Notes: a model not told the origin generated them from the letters alone. A DNA stretch of 64,000 bases from Xanthomonas sp. DAR 35659 (GCF_041242975.1 NZ_CP162488.1:3400001-3464000), one strand, 5' to 3'; positions 27,581 through 38,193 are shown, counted from the stretch's first letter. Made by a program: numbers and translations.

Positions 27581-28851
27581 GTCGCCACCGCCGGTAGCCG
27601 CGGCGCACCGGCCGCGGGCGCCGCCGCATCCAGTTCCTGGCGCCGCGGCTGCATCTGCCACAGGCAGCCGCAGACGAACCACCACAATGCCGCCGTCTTG
27701 ATCGAGAAATAGCCGTTGGATACCAGCAGGCTGAGCGCGAAGGCGAAGATCAGCAGGTTCTTGAACAACTGACCCTCGATCGTGCGCATCAGCATGACGA
27801 ACGAATACGCGAGCAGGAACGCCAGCACCATCAGCACCGATTGCGAGGAGATGAAATAGGCGATGCCGCTGTCGAAATACTTGTAGGGCACATCGAAATC
27901 CAGGCCCAGCCACGCGTCGGCGGTCATGTTGCGGATCGAGTAGACGCTGAAGAACACCCGCCCCAGCATGGTGTCCTCGTAGCTCTGGATGCCCGACGCC
28001 CACACCATCAGCCATGCGCCCAGCATCACCCCGAAGAAGATCAGGAAGCCCAGGCGCTGGTCCATGCGCAGCAGCAGCGGGCTCAGCAGCACCATCATCA
28101 CGCATGTGCCGGCGGCCAGGCGCCCGTCCGAGGCCACGATCAAAAAGCCGATCATCGCCACCGACGCGGCGATGCCCAACGGCCGCATCCAGCGCCAGAA
28201 GGTCAGCAGGATCGCGGTGAAGAAGATGATGAAGTTGCCCATCGTCACCGGCTCGATGAACACCGAGGACGCGCGCGGCAGGTTGGAGGACGGCAGGAAG
28301 TTGCGCGCGCCCGGCCGCGTCGCGCTGACGAACAGGTTGCTGTCCTGGTTCCAGAAGCTGGCCGCGCTGGCCCCGCGCGCGTTGACGAAGTAGCTCTTGG
28401 GATTGACCACGTCGCCGTACAGCTTGGGCAGCGCCAGTTCGAACAGCGCCACCAGCGATACGACCAACGCCATGCGCAGGAACAGCTTGGGCAGCGAGCC
28501 GGTGTAGGCCGCGCCCAGCACCAGGAACGCGAACGGGATCAACGCGTCGCGGAAGAACTTGGGATCGATCGACCAGACCAGGAACAGCCGCACCAGCATC
28601 AGCAGCGCCAATGCCGCGATGCCGGTGAACACGATCGCGGTGCGCTTGCGGTCCAGCGACCACAGGCCGATCACGAAGCAGGCCGCGTACACCCCCAGTT
28701 CTGCGACATAGGTCATCGCCGGGCTGACCCGGAACAGCTTGGCGTTGACCACGGCGAGCAGGAAGTTGTAGCCGATGGCGAACAGCAGCAACAGTTCGAT
28801 CAACAGATTGCGGCGCTGCTCGCGCAGCGTCATCACCGGCGCGGTCAGCAC
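27577..28851 (-). CDS. gumE: Xanthan polymerase GumE (Wzy-like)
   Basis: 424 aa. An integral inner-membrane protein with 10-12 hydrophobic segments. It polymerises lipid-linked pentasaccharides on the periplasmic side. Conserved GumE stretches are NAKLFRVSPAMTYVAELGVYA, WSIDPKFFRDALIPFAFLVLG, NLPRASSVFIEPVTMGNF, VASDGRLAAGTC, FDSGIAYFISSQS and LVSNGYFSIKTAALWW. The start could also be the internal ATG seven codons later. A 211-bp gap with a strong hairpin separates it from gumD; the stop overlaps gumF. Confidence 0.93.
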   Translation of the reverse strand: MLTAPVMTLREQRRNLLIELLLLFAIGYNFLLAVVNAKLFRVSPAMTYVAELGVYAACFVIGLWSLDRKRTAIVFTGIAALALLMLVRLFLVWSIDPKFFRDALIPFAFLVLGAAYTGSLPKLFLRMALVVSLVALFELALPKLYGDVVNPKSYFVNARGASAASFWNQDSNLFVSATRPGARNFLPSSNLPRASSVFIEPVTMGNFIIFFTAILLTFWRWMRPLGIAASVAMIGFLIVASDGRLAAGTCVMMVLLSPLLLRMDQRLGFLIFFGVMLGAWLMVWASGIQSYEDTMLGRVFFSVYSIRNMTADAWLGLDFDVPYKYFDSGIAYFISSQSVLMVLAFLLAYSFVMLMRTIEGQLFKNLLIFAFALSLLVSNGYFSIKTAALWWFVCGCLWQMQPRRQELDAAAPAAGAPRLPAVAT

Positions 28852-28983
28852 GCGAGGCCTCCCGGCGCGGCACGCCAGTTAGCCACGCGCGGCCAACGCG
28901 CCTGGCGCGACAGGCCGGCGACACGCCGCGCAAGGCGGCCCACGCGCTTACCGGCGAGACGGCCAAGTACGCCCCGCCAGCCG

Positions 28984-29034
28984 CCGCACCCGCTGCCGGC
29001 GGCGACGACGGGGCGGCGCCGGCAGCGGGTGCGG
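28984..29034. repeat. Long perfect hairpin between gumD and gumE
   Basis: CCGCACCCGCTGCCGG (28984-28999) is repeated in inverted form at 29019-29034, and two more inner pairs extend the stem to 18 bp with a 15-base loop. No T tract follows on the minus strand, so it is not a standard intrinsic terminator. In the 211-bp gumD-gumE gap it could stabilise the upstream gumBCD message or attenuate expression of gumE and later genes. Confidence 0.75.
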
Positions 29035-29062
29035 TCGGCGGGAAAACGGCACATCGGGCGCA

Positions 29063-30523
29063 TCAGTAGGCGGTCTTCTGCCCGAGCACCTTCACCGCGG
29101 TCAGCACGATGATGCGCGTATCCAGCCACAGCGACCAGCGCCGGATGTAGTCCAGGTCGTACTGGATGCGCTTCTTCATCGTCCGCAGTTCCGGCGTCTC
29201 GCCGCGAAACCCGTTGACCTGGGCCCAGCCGGTGATGCCCGGCTTGACGTAGTGCCGCTGCATGTAATGGTTGATCAGCTTTTCGTAGTGGGTGTTGTGC
29301 TGCGCCGCATGCGGGCGCGGCCCCACCACCGACATGCTGCCGCCGAGCACGTTGAACAGCTGCGGCAACTCGTCCAGGCTGGTGCGGCGCAGGAACGCGC
29401 CGAACGGCGTGACCCGGCTGTCGCCACGCTTGGCCTGCACCACCACGTCGGTGGGCTCCTGCTGCACGCGCATGGAGCGGAACTTGTACATGTAGAACTC
29501 GCGCCCGCCCAGCCCGTGGCGGCGCTGGCGGAAGAACACCGGGCCGGGCGAGCTCAGCTTCACGCCCACCGCGATCGCCAGCATCACCGGCCACAGCAGC
29601 GCCAGCGCGGCCAACGCGACCAACTTGTCCTGCAGCGCCTTGGCGACCACGAAGTAGGTGTTGCGGTCGACCCCGCCCTGGCGCAGGTTGATCACCGGCA
29701 CGTTGCCGATCTGGTCGCCGGACTGGTTGAGCATGCCGAAATCGAACAGGTCCGGGATCAGCCGCACCTGGATCGGATAGCGGTCCATCTGCTGCAGCAG
29801 TTGCTTGATGTGGTCGCGCTCGCCCAGCGGCAGCGAGATCCACACCTGCTCCACCTCGTTGTTGTTGAGGTAGTCGATCAGCGACTCCGGCGTGCCGGCC
29901 CCCAGGCACTGCAGCTTCTTCGGATGGTCGGCCACCGACAGGTCGTAGTCGCTGCTGAAATAGCCGACCACCTGCATGCCGACCCACGGATTGCGGCTCA
30001 GGTAGTTGTGGATCTTGACCACCGGATGACGCAGACCGACCACGACCACGCGCTGCACGTCCACGCCTTCCGAGCGCAGGTGGTTGAGCACGCCGCGGAC
30101 CGCGGTGCGCGACAGCAGCAGCGTGGCCAGGCTGCCGGCGAACCACAGCCCGATCCACAGCCGCGACACCTGCTGGCCGAACTGCACCACGAAGGCGTGC
30201 ATCGCGAACAGCGCGAACACGCCGCCGCAGGCCAGGCTCAGCACCACCATCTCGCGCAGCAGGCCGCGTCCGCGCCAGCTGCGGTACAGCGGGAACAACG
30301 CGAAGCAGATCACCGCGTACAGCAAGGTGGTGCCGATCGCGACACGATAGGACGCCTCGGGCATCCAATTGCCGAACAACAGGCGGTGGCTGACCAGCGC
30401 ACCGGCGACGATCACCGTCAGATCCGAAACGCGGAGCAGGATATCCGCCGCGGCTGCGTACTTGGACAGCAGGCGGGGGGACGAGGTTGTATAGGTGGCG
30501 CTACTCAGGTCTGCCAAAAGCAT
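29063..30523 (-). CDS. gumD: Undecaprenyl-phosphate glucose phosphotransferase GumD
   Basis: 486 aa from [11 protein letters not shown]; a further ATG five codons upstream is less conserved. GumD primes xanthan synthesis by moving glucose-1-phosphate from UDP-Glc to undecaprenyl phosphate. Four N-terminal membrane helices (about 25-145), a CoA-binding-like linker ([22 protein letters not shown]), a fifth hydrophobic segment (about 290-310), then the C-terminal catalytic domain with KFRSMRV, the [12 protein letters not shown] block and [20 protein letters not shown] polyisoprenyl-phosphate hexose-1-phosphate transferase of the PssY/WcaJ type. Confidence 0.95.
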   Translation of the reverse strand: MLLADLSSATYTTSSPRLLSKYAAAADILLRVSDLTVIVAGALVSHRLLFGNWMPEASYRVAIGTTLLYAVICFALFPLYRSWRGRGLLREMVVLSLACGGVFALFAMHAFVVQFGQQVSRLWIGLWFAGSLATLLLSRTAVRGVLNHLRSEGVDVQRVVVVGLRHPVVKIHNYLSRNPWVGMQVVGYFSSDYDLSVADHPKKLQCLGAGTPESLIDYLNNNEVEQVWISLPLGERDHIKQLLQQMDRYPIQVRLIPDLFDFGMLNQSGDQIGNVPVINLRQGGVDRNTYFVVAKALQDKLVALAALALLWPVMLAIAVGVKLSSPGPVFFRQRRHGLGGREFYMYKFRSMRVQQEPTDVVVQAKRGDSRVTPFGAFLRRTSLDELPQLFNVLGGSMSVVGPRPHAAQHNTHYEKLINHYMQRHYVKPGITGWAQVNGFRGETPELRTMKKRIQYDLDYIRRWSLWLDTRIIVLTAVKVLGQKTAY

Positions 30524-30803
30524 GGTCGGGATTCCCATCCAAACCCGGTCGGTGGCATGCGGGGGAACATGCGACGTCTCCGGGCCTCGATCTCATCTGC
30601 CTGTGGACCGCTGCGGTGCCTCCCTCACCGACCCCAGGTCCACGGCAGCCCGTGTTCACTTCAACAGAAGAACGACTGCATACGACCGATCGGGAAAATA
30701 ATGGATCACCTGCCTGGTTAGCTGAATCACGTATCACCTCGCTGAAGAAATTGCGTAGAACTCATGACCTGTGTCAGCCTCGACACGATGGCCGCGATCG
30801 CGG
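30524..30803 (-). other. 280-bp gumC-gumD gap
   Basis: No supported gene. It is locally more AT-rich than its flanks (30660-30770), which would suit an internal promoter for gumD onward. I could not identify a -35/-10 pair with good spacing. The 78-residue open frame here has no ribosome binding site and no recognisable domain. Confidence 0.4.
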
Positions 30804-32216
30804 TCACGCCGTGGCCGCCGCCTGCGCCTCGCGCAGGAAGTAGCGGATCAACGCGACGGAGATCGCCAGGAACAGGCCGAACACGAACGCCAGCGCGAGG
30901 TTCAGCAAGGTCTTGGGCGAACTCGGCCGCCCCGGCACGTCGGCGCGGTCCACGATCGACACGTTGTTGGTGCCGACGTTGCCGGCCACGCCGATCTCCT
31001 TGTAGCGCTGCAGCAGCGCATCGTAGAGCTGGCGATTGGTGTCGGCCTCGCGCCTGAGCATGGTGTAGCGGATGCTGCGCGTCTGCAGGTCCAGTTCCTC
31101 GTTCTTCAGGCTGGAAATGCGCTCGGAAAGCAGGGTCTCCTGCTGCCGCGCCGCTTCGTAGTCGTTCTTCAGCGCGCTGCGGATGTTGGCGACTTCGTTG
31201 CCGATCTGGCGCTTGATCTCGGCGATCTGGTTCTGCAGCCGCTGCATTTCCGGATAGCCGGGCTGGAACGTGGCCAGCTTCTGCTGATAGTCGGCGGTGA
31301 GCTTGACCTGCTCCGAGCGCAGGCTCTGGATCAGCGGACTGCTGACCACCTGCGGCAGGCCCATGCCGTCGCCGATGCCGGCCTGGCGCCAGGCCGCTTC
31401 GGCCTTGATCCGCGCATCCTGGGCCGCGGCCAGGCGCATGTTGAGCTCGCTCAGGTTCTGCGACGGCAGCGAGGGCTTGTCCTCGCCCAGCGACACGATC
31501 TGTTCCTGGCTGGAATAGTCGACCGCGTTCTTCTCCGATTCCTCGACCTTGTTGCGCAACTGCTCCAGCCGCTCGGACAGATACTTGGCGGCGAAGGAAG
31601 ACGCCTGCAGGCGCCGCTCCTGGGTCGAGGCGATGAACATCTTCGCGTAGGTGTTGGCCACGCGCGCGGCCAGCACGCGGTCGGGCGAATCGAAGTTGAT
31701 CCGGACCAGGCGCGAATCGCGCACCGGCTCGATCTGCAGCGCGTCCAGCACCGGGCCGACCAGCGCGTTCTCGGCGGCGGCCGCGCGTGCCTGCGGCGAC
31801 GGCGCCGGGCCATCGCCATTGTCCTGCAGCTTCTCCAGCGCCTCGTCGACGAACGGCTTGAACGCCGGCGCCTTGGTCAGCTGCGCCTCGCGGATCACCA
31901 CGCGCGCGAGCGAACGACTGCCCAGCAATTCGTACTGGGTCTGGTAGAAGTCGCGGTCCTGCGGCGACTCCACCGGCATCAGGTTCGCCACATTGGTGAC
32001 GTTCAAGGACTCGCGCTCGATCTGCAGCACGCTGGTGGCGCGGTACTTGGGCGTCATCAATAACGTTACCAACAGCGCCAGCAAGACGATCGCCGCGGTG
32101 ATGCCGACGATCAGCCAGCGCTGCCGATACAGGGCATTCCAGTAGTCCAGCAGGCTGATGTCGGCCGGGCTCAAAGGCGCGGAGGAGGAACGGGTATGCA
32201 TGCGCGAAGGACTCAT
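30804..32216 (-). CDS. gumC: Xanthan chain-length/export protein GumC (Wzz/PCP family)
   Basis: 470 aa. A polysaccharide co-polymerase without the C-terminal tyrosine kinase. First transmembrane helix at about 33-55 (LIVGITAAIVLLALLVTLL), then MTPKYRATSVLQIE, a large periplasmic coiled-coil region (about 175-400, rich in Glu, Gln, Arg), and the second helix with the Pro-rich lead-in PGRPSSPKTLLNLALAFVFGLFLAI (about 430-460). With GumB it forms the envelope-spanning export path. The start overlaps the gumB stop by four bases (ATGA). A 280-bp gap follows before gumD. Confidence 0.94.
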   Translation of the reverse strand: MSPSRMHTRSSSAPLSPADISLLDYWNALYRQRWLIVGITAAIVLLALLVTLLMTPKYRATSVLQIERESLNVTNVANLMPVESPQDRDFYQTQYELLGSRSLARVVIREAQLTKAPAFKPFVDEALEKLQDNGDGPAPSPQARAAAAENALVGPVLDALQIEPVRDSRLVRINFDSPDRVLAARVANTYAKMFIASTQERRLQASSFAAKYLSERLEQLRNKVEESEKNAVDYSSQEQIVSLGEDKPSLPSQNLSELNMRLAAAQDARIKAEAAWRQAGIGDGMGLPQVVSSPLIQSLRSEQVKLTADYQQKLATFQPGYPEMQRLQNQIAEIKRQIGNEVANIRSALKNDYEAARQQETLLSERISSLKNEELDLQTRSIRYTMLRREADTNRQLYDALLQRYKEIGVAGNVGTNNVSIVDRADVPGRPSSPKTLLNLALAFVFGLFLAISVALIRYFLREAQAAATA

Positions 32217-32914
32217 CGGTAGGCCCGCCAGACCATGACGAACGGGGTCAGCTGCACCACCGTGCGCAGCAACACCAGCGCGTCGGAGCGGTACACCACG
32301 ACGATGTCGCCGCCGTAGATTTCGGGATCGGGCGCGGCGCCCTTCTGGATGTCGCGAAGATCGAAGCGGGCCAGCATCTTCTGTCCACCGACATTGCGGA
32401 ACACCACGACATTGCCGCGGCTGGCCACGTCGCTGACGCCCTTGCCCAGCGACAGCGCCTGCTGCAGGGTCAGCGCCGGACCGACGATCGGATAGATGCC
32501 CGGCTCGCTCACCGCGCCGGTCACGGTGACCCGGTTGCCGGTGAACTCGTCCACCAGCACCGACACCTGCGGATTCTGCAGATAGCCGTTGCGGTAGCGC
32601 TCGGTGATGTCCTTCTGCAGCGCGTTGACGCTGAGCCCGGCCGCCTTGATGTCGCCGATCAGCGGCAAGGAGATGCGGCCCGCATTGTCCACGCGCACCT
32701 GGCGCTCGAGATCGTCCACCTGGAACACCTTGACCGTCAGCAGGTCGCCAGGGCCGAGCAGGTACTCGGGCTGGCCCATCGAGCCGGCCAGCGGATCGCC
32801 AGGCGGCAATTCCTTGGCCATCCTGGCGCCGCCGCTGCTGCAGCCGGCCAGGAAGACCAGACAGGAAAGGGCCAGACACAATGCCCAGTTGAACGTACCG
32901 GAGAGTTTACCCAT
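32213..32914 (-). CDS. gumB: Outer-membrane polysaccharide export protein GumB (Wza/OPX family)
   Basis: 233 aa (classical GumB 232). A lipoprotein signal with lipobox LAGC (Cys near 24) is followed by the Poly_export domain with EYLLGPGDLLTVKVFQVDDLERQVRVDNAGRISLPLIGDI (about 49-90) and a SLBB domain with VTVTGAVSEPGIYPIVG (about 130). It is short, lacking the C-terminal membrane helix of Wza. It is the first gene of the xanthan operon; the ATG is chosen from the signal peptide. Confidence 0.95.
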   Translation of the reverse strand: MGKLSGTFNWALCLALSCLVFLAGCSSGGARMAKELPPGDPLAGSMGQPEYLLGPGDLLTVKVFQVDDLERQVRVDNAGRISLPLIGDIKAAGLSVNALQKDITERYRNGYLQNPQVSVLVDEFTGNRVTVTGAVSEPGIYPIVGPALTLQQALSLGKGVSDVASRGNVVVFRNVGGQKMLARFDLRDIQKGAAPDPEIYGGDIVVVYRSDALVLLRTVVQLTPFVMVWRAYR

Positions 32915-33068
32915 GCGCGATGCGATGCCCTCTGTCGAGTGGTTTTGGGAACGCCGCACTCCTCCGGCCGGCCAGTGCTCCATCACCGGTCGGGCAAGAC
33001 GATTGCAGTGTCGAATTCCAGCCTCGGGCGACGGCCCGGGCCAACAGCGAAGCCTCGTGTTGCACCGC

Positions 33069-33097
33069 ACTATGGCACAGCTGCGAGACCTCACCAA
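33069..33097 (-). promoter_or_regulatory. Candidate gum operon promoter
   Basis: On the minus strand TTGGTG (33097-33092), a 17-bp spacer and CATAGT (33074-33069). The predicted start is near 33062, about 150 bases before the gumB ATG. This is the best sigma-70-like pair I found in the 300 bp upstream, but it is a moderate match only. Confidence 0.35.
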
Positions 33098-33107
33098 GGC
33101 ATCAACC

Positions 33108-33680
33108 GACATTTTTTTGACGCCATACCAGCAGGATTCAACTACATGTCCGGGCATTCAGCATTCGGGCGAGACAGCGCAACAAAAAGACGCGACGTTA
33201 ACGTGACGCATGTCAACGCCTTGACGGCCCTCCTCCGCAGTTCTCCGCCAAATTCCCGTTTCCAGCGGCCTTTCCTGACTTCCCGGTGGACACAGGTGGT
33301 GCGCGCGCTCCGCTGAGGGCTCAGCCTTTGTCTACACCCTCGTCCGCCCCGGCCGCCTGCGCGCCGGGGGGACGGACGCCCGATCGCAGCGCCGAGCCGG
33401 GTCGAACCTCGACGCCAGCATCCCTAGCGTCGTTTGCCAGGCACCCGCTCCGTTCTTTGCGGCGCGGCTTGTGCGCGAGCACCGCGCCGCCGGGCGCCGC
33501 CGCAAGGGTGCACGCGCACCTTGCCTTGGACCGGGGCAGGCATGGATCGGGGCATGCGCTCGTCCAGAGAAGAGCCCCGCTGCGCGAAGGCCACGTTGCG
33601 CGGGAGCGCTGGCGCGGCACCGTCCTTCGTCGCCGGCATCCGGTCGGACATCCGACGAATGGCGAGGGCGCAAAACGAAG
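33108..33680. other. Gene-free region between gum promoter and tRNA-Pro terminator
   Basis: About 570 bp without a supported gene. 33105-33215 is relatively AT-rich, with a T7 run (33112-33118) and a stretch around TTAACGTGACGCATGTCAACG, possible regulatory territory for the gum operon. The remainder is GC-rich with open frames on several strands, none with a ribosome binding site or a recognisable family. Confidence 0.4.
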
Positions 33681-33707
33681 AAGGCCCATGTCGCTGACAT
33701 GGGCCTT
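33681..33707 (-). terminator. Rho-independent terminator after tRNA-Pro
   Basis: A stem of AAGGCCCATGTC and GACATGGGCCTT (12 bp) with a three-base loop, followed on the minus strand by CTTCGTTTTG. It begins six bases after the tRNA 3' end. It also separates tRNA-Pro transcription from the gum operon. Confidence 0.85.
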
Positions 33708-33713
33708 CGAAGA

Positions 33714-33790
33714 TGGTCGGGGTAGCCGGATTCGAACCGACGACCACTAGTCCCCCAGACTAGTGCGCTACCAGGCTGCGCTATACCCCG
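33714..33790 (-). tRNA. tRNA-Pro (GGG)
   Basis: 77 nt with encoded CCA. On the minus strand acceptor CGGGGTA pairs with TACCCCG; the D arm is GCGCAGCCTGGTAGCGC; anticodon stem CTAGT/ACTAG encloses loop CTGGGGG, anticodon GGG; the T arm has GGTTCGAATCC. A tRNA at this point just upstream of gumB is typical of Xanthomonas. Confidence 0.97.
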
Positions 33791-33841
33791 GTGTGTTGCG
33801 TCTCCGCCGTCGTGGCGGACCCGCCTCGCGGCGAGCTGGCG

Positions 33842-33847
33842 ATTATA
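33842..33847 (-). promoter_or_regulatory. -10 box of tRNA-Pro
   Basis: A perfect TATAAT on the minus strand, about 50 bases before the mature tRNA 5' end. No good -35 hexamer is visible at 16-18 bp. The downstream sequence is GC-rich, as for stable RNA promoters. Confidence 0.55.
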
Positions 33848-33893
33848 GCGGGTTTGCCGCGGCCATTCCTAGCGGCTGCCGCGCCGCCGCCGC

Positions 33894-34250
33894 TCAACGC
33901 CGCAGCAGCTGCAGCACTTCTTCCAGTTCCTGGCGCACCTGCTTGATGATCTGGTTGCTCAGCGCCGACTCCTGCCGCGCGCCCTCGCCTTCCAGGCGCA
34001 GCCGCGCGCCACCAATCGTATAGCCCTGTTCGTACAGCAGGCTGCGGATCTGGCGCACCATCAGCACGTCGTGGCGCTGGTAGTAGCGTCGGTTGCCGCG
34101 GCGCTTGACCGGCTCCAGGCTGGGAAACTCGGTCTCCCAATAGCGCAGCACGTGCGGCTTGACGTCGCACAGCTCGCTGACCTCACCGATGGTGAAGTAG
34201 CGCTTGGCCGGAATCGGCGGTAGTTCGCGGTTACTGCCCGGGTCCAGCAT
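33894..34250 (-). CDS. MerR family transcriptional regulator
   Basis: 118 aa. An N-terminal MerR winged helix: [42 protein letters not shown] (about 16-57), then [20 protein letters not shown] and a short C-terminal coiled coil (about 90-117, [16 protein letters not shown]). No effector domain or metal-binding Cys. This protein always accompanies ihfA in many proteobacteria; its target is unknown. The first 20 bp overlap the 3' end of ihfA, indicating co-transcription. Confidence 0.93.
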   Translation of the reverse strand: MLDPGSNRELPPIPAKRYFTIGEVSELCDVKPHVLRYWETEFPSLEPVKRRGNRRYYQRHDVLMVRQIRSLLYEQGYTIGGARLRLEGEGARQESALSNQIIKQVRQELEEVLQLLRR

Positions 34251-34530
34251 AGGCCTCCACTCGCTCCTTGAGCTTCTGTCCCGGGCGGAAGGTCACCACC
34301 GTCCGCGCCGAGATCGGAATTTCTTCGCCAGTCTTGGGATTGCGACCGGGCCGTTGGTTCTTGCGGCGCAGATCGAAATTGCCGAAGCCCGACAGCTTCA
34401 CCTGCCGCCCCTGCTCCAGCGCATCGCGCAGCACATCGAAGAAAGCATCGACGAACTCCTTGGCCTCGCGCTTGTTCAGCCCGACTTCGTCGAACAACCG
34501 TTCGGCCATTTCCGCTTTGGTCAACGCCAT
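34231..34530 (-). CDS. ihfA: Integration host factor subunit alpha
   Basis: 99 aa. A DNA-bending protein of the HU/IHF fold: [31 protein letters not shown] dimer helices, then [26 protein letters not shown] (beta arms with the intercalating Pro) and the [11 protein letters not shown] tail. It forms IHF with IhfB, encoded elsewhere. In early gum literature this gene was called gumA. It follows pheT by 22 bp, the usual pheST-ihfA order. Confidence 0.96.
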   Translation of the reverse strand: MALTKAEMAERLFDEVGLNKREAKEFVDAFFDVLRDALEQGRQVKLSGFGNFDLRRKNQRPGRNPKTGEEIPISARTVVTFRPGQKLKERVEAYAGPGQ

Positions 34531-34552
34531 TGCCCTGCTATCCCCGTACGTC

Positions 34553-36931
34553 TCAACCGCGAATCCGCGCATCGTGTTCGCGCGCCAGCGCCGCCACTGC
34601 ATCGGCGACCACGGCATCCACATCGCGATCCGTCAGAGTGCGCGAGTTGTCCTGCAAAATCAAGCCCATAGCGAGACTCTTGAAACCCGCCTCGACCCCC
34701 GGCCCGACGTAGCGATCGAACAGCACCACATCGCGCAGCAACGGCCCGACCGCGCCGCGCACGCTGCTCGCCAGCGCCGACCAGGCCACCGCCTCCGGCA
34801 CCAGGAAGGCCAGGTCGCGGCGCACCGACGGGAACCGCGATAGTTCGGCGGCGCGCGGCAGCGCGCGCGCGGCCAGCGGCGCCAGATCCAGCTCGAACCC
34901 CAGCACGTCCACGTCGATCTGCATCGCCTGCAGCAGGCGCGGATGCACCTGGCCGATCCAGCCGAGCAGCGTCCCGTCGCGGTAGACGTCGGCCGAGCGG
35001 GTCGGATGCGCGTAGGCGCGCGCCGACGGACGGTACTCCAGACGCGCCCCGGCGGCGCTGGCCAGCGCGTCCAGGTCGCCCTTCAGGTCATGGAAATCGG
35101 CCTTGCGCGCGGGCAGGCCCCATTGCAGCGCATCGGCGTCGCCGCACACCGCCGCGGCCACGCGTTGCGTTTCCACCGGCGCCGCGCCAGCCGCCGCGGC
35201 CGCCGCGAACGCCTTGCCCAGCTCGAACAGGCGCACCCGGCCGGCCTGTCGCGCGACGTTGCGGCCCAGCGCCGCGACCAGCCCGGGCAGCAGCGACGGC
35301 CGCATCACCGCCAGTTCGGCACTGAGCGGATTGGCCAGGGCGACACGCCCCTCGACCAGGCCCCACTGATCCAGCAGCGCCGCATCGACGAAGGCGTAGT
35401 TGATGGTCTCCAGCATCTCGCGCGCGACCAGTTGCCGGCGCACGCTGCGCTCGTCCAGCCGGGTCTCGCTGTCCATGGCGATGCGCGAGGCGCCGCCCGG
35501 CAGCGTGGTCGGCAGCCGGTCGTAGCCGTGGATGCGCGCCAGTTCCTCGATCAGATCCTCTTCCAGCGCGATGTCGAAGCGCCGGCTCGGCGCGGTGACC
35601 TGCCAGCCGTCGGCCCCGGCGATCACGACCATGCCCAACGCGCGCAGGATGCGCTCGACCTCGGCATCGGCGATCTCGATGCCGAGCACGCGCCCGATGC
35701 GCGCGCGGCGCAGCGCGATCGGCGCCGGCGCCGGCAGGTATTCGGGCAACTCGGCCTCGACCACCGGACCGGCGCGGCCGCCGGCCAGTTCCAGCACCAG
35801 CCGCGTCGCCAGCTCCAGCGCCTGCCGCGGCAACGCCGGGTCCACGCCGCGCTCGAAACGGTGGCCGGCATCGGTGTGCAGGCCGAGCTTGCGGCCGCGG
35901 CCCATGATCGCCGCCGGCGCGAAATGCGCCGCTTCCAGGAACACGTGCCGGGTCGCGTCGGTGACGCGGGTGGCGTGGCCGCCCATCAATCCGGCCAGCG
36001 CGACCACGCGGTCGGCGTCGGTGATGGCCAGGAAGCCCTCGTCCAGCGCCGCATCGCGGCCATCGAGCAGTCGCAGCGTCTCGCCGACGCGCGCGCGGCG
36101 CACGCCGATCGGTCCTTGCAGCGTGTCCAGGTCGAAGGCATGCATCGGCTGGCCCAGTTCCAGCATCACGTACTGGGTGATGTCCACCAGCAGCGACACC
36201 GGGCGCACGCCGCTGCGGCGCAGCCGCTCGGCCATCCACAGCGGCGTCTTCGCCGCCGGATCCAGATCCTCGACCACGCGGCCGCAATAGCGCGGCGCAT
36301 CGGCGCCGGCGTCCAGGCGCACCTCGAGACGGCGCTCGCTGGTCACCGCGGCCATCTCCGCGGCGAGCGGCAGCACATCGCTGGCGCAGGCCGCGGCCAC
36401 GTCGTAGGCGATACCGCGCACACCGAAGCAGTCGGCGCGGTTGGGGGTCAGCTTGATCTCGATGCTGGCGTCGGGCAGGCCCAGGTACTCGGCCAGCGCC
36501 TGGCCGACCGGCGCCTCGTCGGGCAGCTCGAACAGGCCCGACGCATCGCTGTCCAGGCCCAGTTCCTTGGCCGAGCACAGCATGCCGTTGGAGTCCACGC
36601 CGCGCAGCTTGGCCGCCTTGATCGCGATGCCGCCGACCTGGGCGCCGACCAGCGCCAGCGGCGCGACCAGTCCGGCGCGCGCGTTCGGCGCGCCGCAGAC
36701 GATCTGCAGCAAGCCGCCCTGCCCGGCATCGACCTGGCACACCTGCAAACGGTCGGCCTCCGGATGCCGTACCGCCTCGACGATGCGCGCCACCACCACC
36801 TGCTGCAGCGACTCGCCGAGCGGCGTGACCTCCTCGACCTCCAGACCGATGGCGGTCAGGGTCGCGGTCAGTTCGTCGCGCGAGGCCTGAGTGGGGACGT
36901 GGCTGCGCAGCCAATTTTCACTGAATTTCAT
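34553..36931 (-). CDS. pheT: Phenylalanyl-tRNA synthetase beta subunit
   Basis: 792 aa, full length. Domain order: N-terminal EMAP/tRNA-binding fold (about 40-150, with [24 protein letters not shown]), B3/B4 editing domain (about 215-385, with [14 protein letters not shown] at its end), B5 DNA-binding-like domain (about 405-475), the catalytic-like core (about 480-690) and the anticodon-binding FDX-ACB domain (about 700-790, with [14 protein letters not shown]). Pairs with PheS as alpha2-beta2. The gap to pheS holds an inverted repeat, unusual inside this operon. Confidence 0.97.
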   Translation of the reverse strand: MKFSENWLRSHVPTQASRDELTATLTAIGLEVEEVTPLGESLQQVVVARIVEAVRHPEADRLQVCQVDAGQGGLLQIVCGAPNARAGLVAPLALVGAQVGGIAIKAAKLRGVDSNGMLCSAKELGLDSDASGLFELPDEAPVGQALAEYLGLPDASIEIKLTPNRADCFGVRGIAYDVAAACASDVLPLAAEMAAVTSERRLEVRLDAGADAPRYCGRVVEDLDPAAKTPLWMAERLRRSGVRPVSLLVDITQYVMLELGQPMHAFDLDTLQGPIGVRRARVGETLRLLDGRDAALDEGFLAITDADRVVALAGLMGGHATRVTDATRHVFLEAAHFAPAAIMGRGRKLGLHTDAGHRFERGVDPALPRQALELATRLVLELAGGRAGPVVEAELPEYLPAPAPIALRRARIGRVLGIEIADAEVERILRALGMVVIAGADGWQVTAPSRRFDIALEEDLIEELARIHGYDRLPTTLPGGASRIAMDSETRLDERSVRRQLVAREMLETINYAFVDAALLDQWGLVEGRVALANPLSAELAVMRPSLLPGLVAALGRNVARQAGRVRLFELGKAFAAAAAAGAAPVETQRVAAAVCGDADALQWGLPARKADFHDLKGDLDALASAAGARLEYRPSARAYAHPTRSADVYRDGTLLGWIGQVHPRLLQAMQIDVDVLGFELDLAPLAARALPRAAELSRFPSVRRDLAFLVPEAVAWSALASSVRGAVGPLLRDVVLFDRYVGPGVEAGFKSLAMGLILQDNSRTLTDRDVDAVVADAVAALAREHDARIRG

Positions 36932-36937
36932 GGAGAG

Positions 36938-37062
36938 GCCGGGAATCGGGAATGGGGAATGGGGAATCGAAAGAGCGGCTTACCGGGGCGGAAACGGATG
37001 CGAGGAACGAGCCTTGGTGTTGCTTTTGCCCATTCCCGATTCTCGTTTCCCGACTCCCAGCC
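36938..37062. repeat. Inverted repeat between pheS and pheT
   Basis: Blocks of GGGAATCGGGAATGGGGAAT (36940-36968) are mirrored by CCCATTCCCGATTCTCG...GACTCCCAG (37030-37060), enclosing about 60 bp. Related to the 13280-13380 and 39043-39064 sequences and so part of a dispersed Xanthomonas intergenic family. It lies within a transcribed operon and could form a long mRNA hairpin. Confidence 0.75.
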
Positions 37063-38070
<1,008 letters not shown>

Positions 38071-38151
38071 TTACCTGCTCCGGCCGAACCGTGGCCACCG
38101 TGTCCGCCGATGCGGAACCTCGCCTACCTGCGGCATCCCGTCGCCGGGACC

Positions 38152-38193
38152 CTAAAACGCAAAAGGGGAAGGACTTGCGCCCTTCCCCTGCAT
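38152..38193 (-). CDS. Candidate pheST leader peptide
   Basis: 13 codons, MQGKGASPSPFAF, ending TTT-GCG-TTT-TAG inside the terminator at 38154-38188. An in-frame ATG 11 codons upstream (38226) would make it 24 residues. The position, between rplT and pheS, and the two Phe codons recall E. coli pheM, the attenuator leader of pheST, though pheM has more Phe codons. There is GGGAG about 12 bases before the ATG. Coding status is not proven. Confidence 0.4.
   Translation of the reverse strand: MQGKGASPSPFAF
38154..38188 (-). terminator. Intrinsic terminator/attenuator upstream of pheS
   Basis: A perfect 8-bp stem GGGGAAGG/CCTTCCCC with an 8-base loop, followed on the minus strand by TTTTGCGTTTT. 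It sits between rplT and pheS, so read-through must be allowed for pheST. A second hairpin (CCCGCACAT/ATGTGCGGG, 38219-38238) lies just upstream. Confidence 0.8.

Noticed and set aside
30501-30737. 78-residue minus-strand frame in the gumC-gumD gap
   Set aside because: It overlaps the gumD start, lacks a ribosome binding site and shows no conserved features.
33286-33750. Plus-strand frame through the tRNA-Pro terminator and gene
   Set aside because: It reads across a tRNA and its terminator on the opposite strand; no protein support.
33791-34250. tRNA-Pro as an integration site for an island
   Set aside because: No repeated tRNA 3' end, integrase or foreign-looking segment is beside it; the flanks are the conserved gum and ihfA genes.
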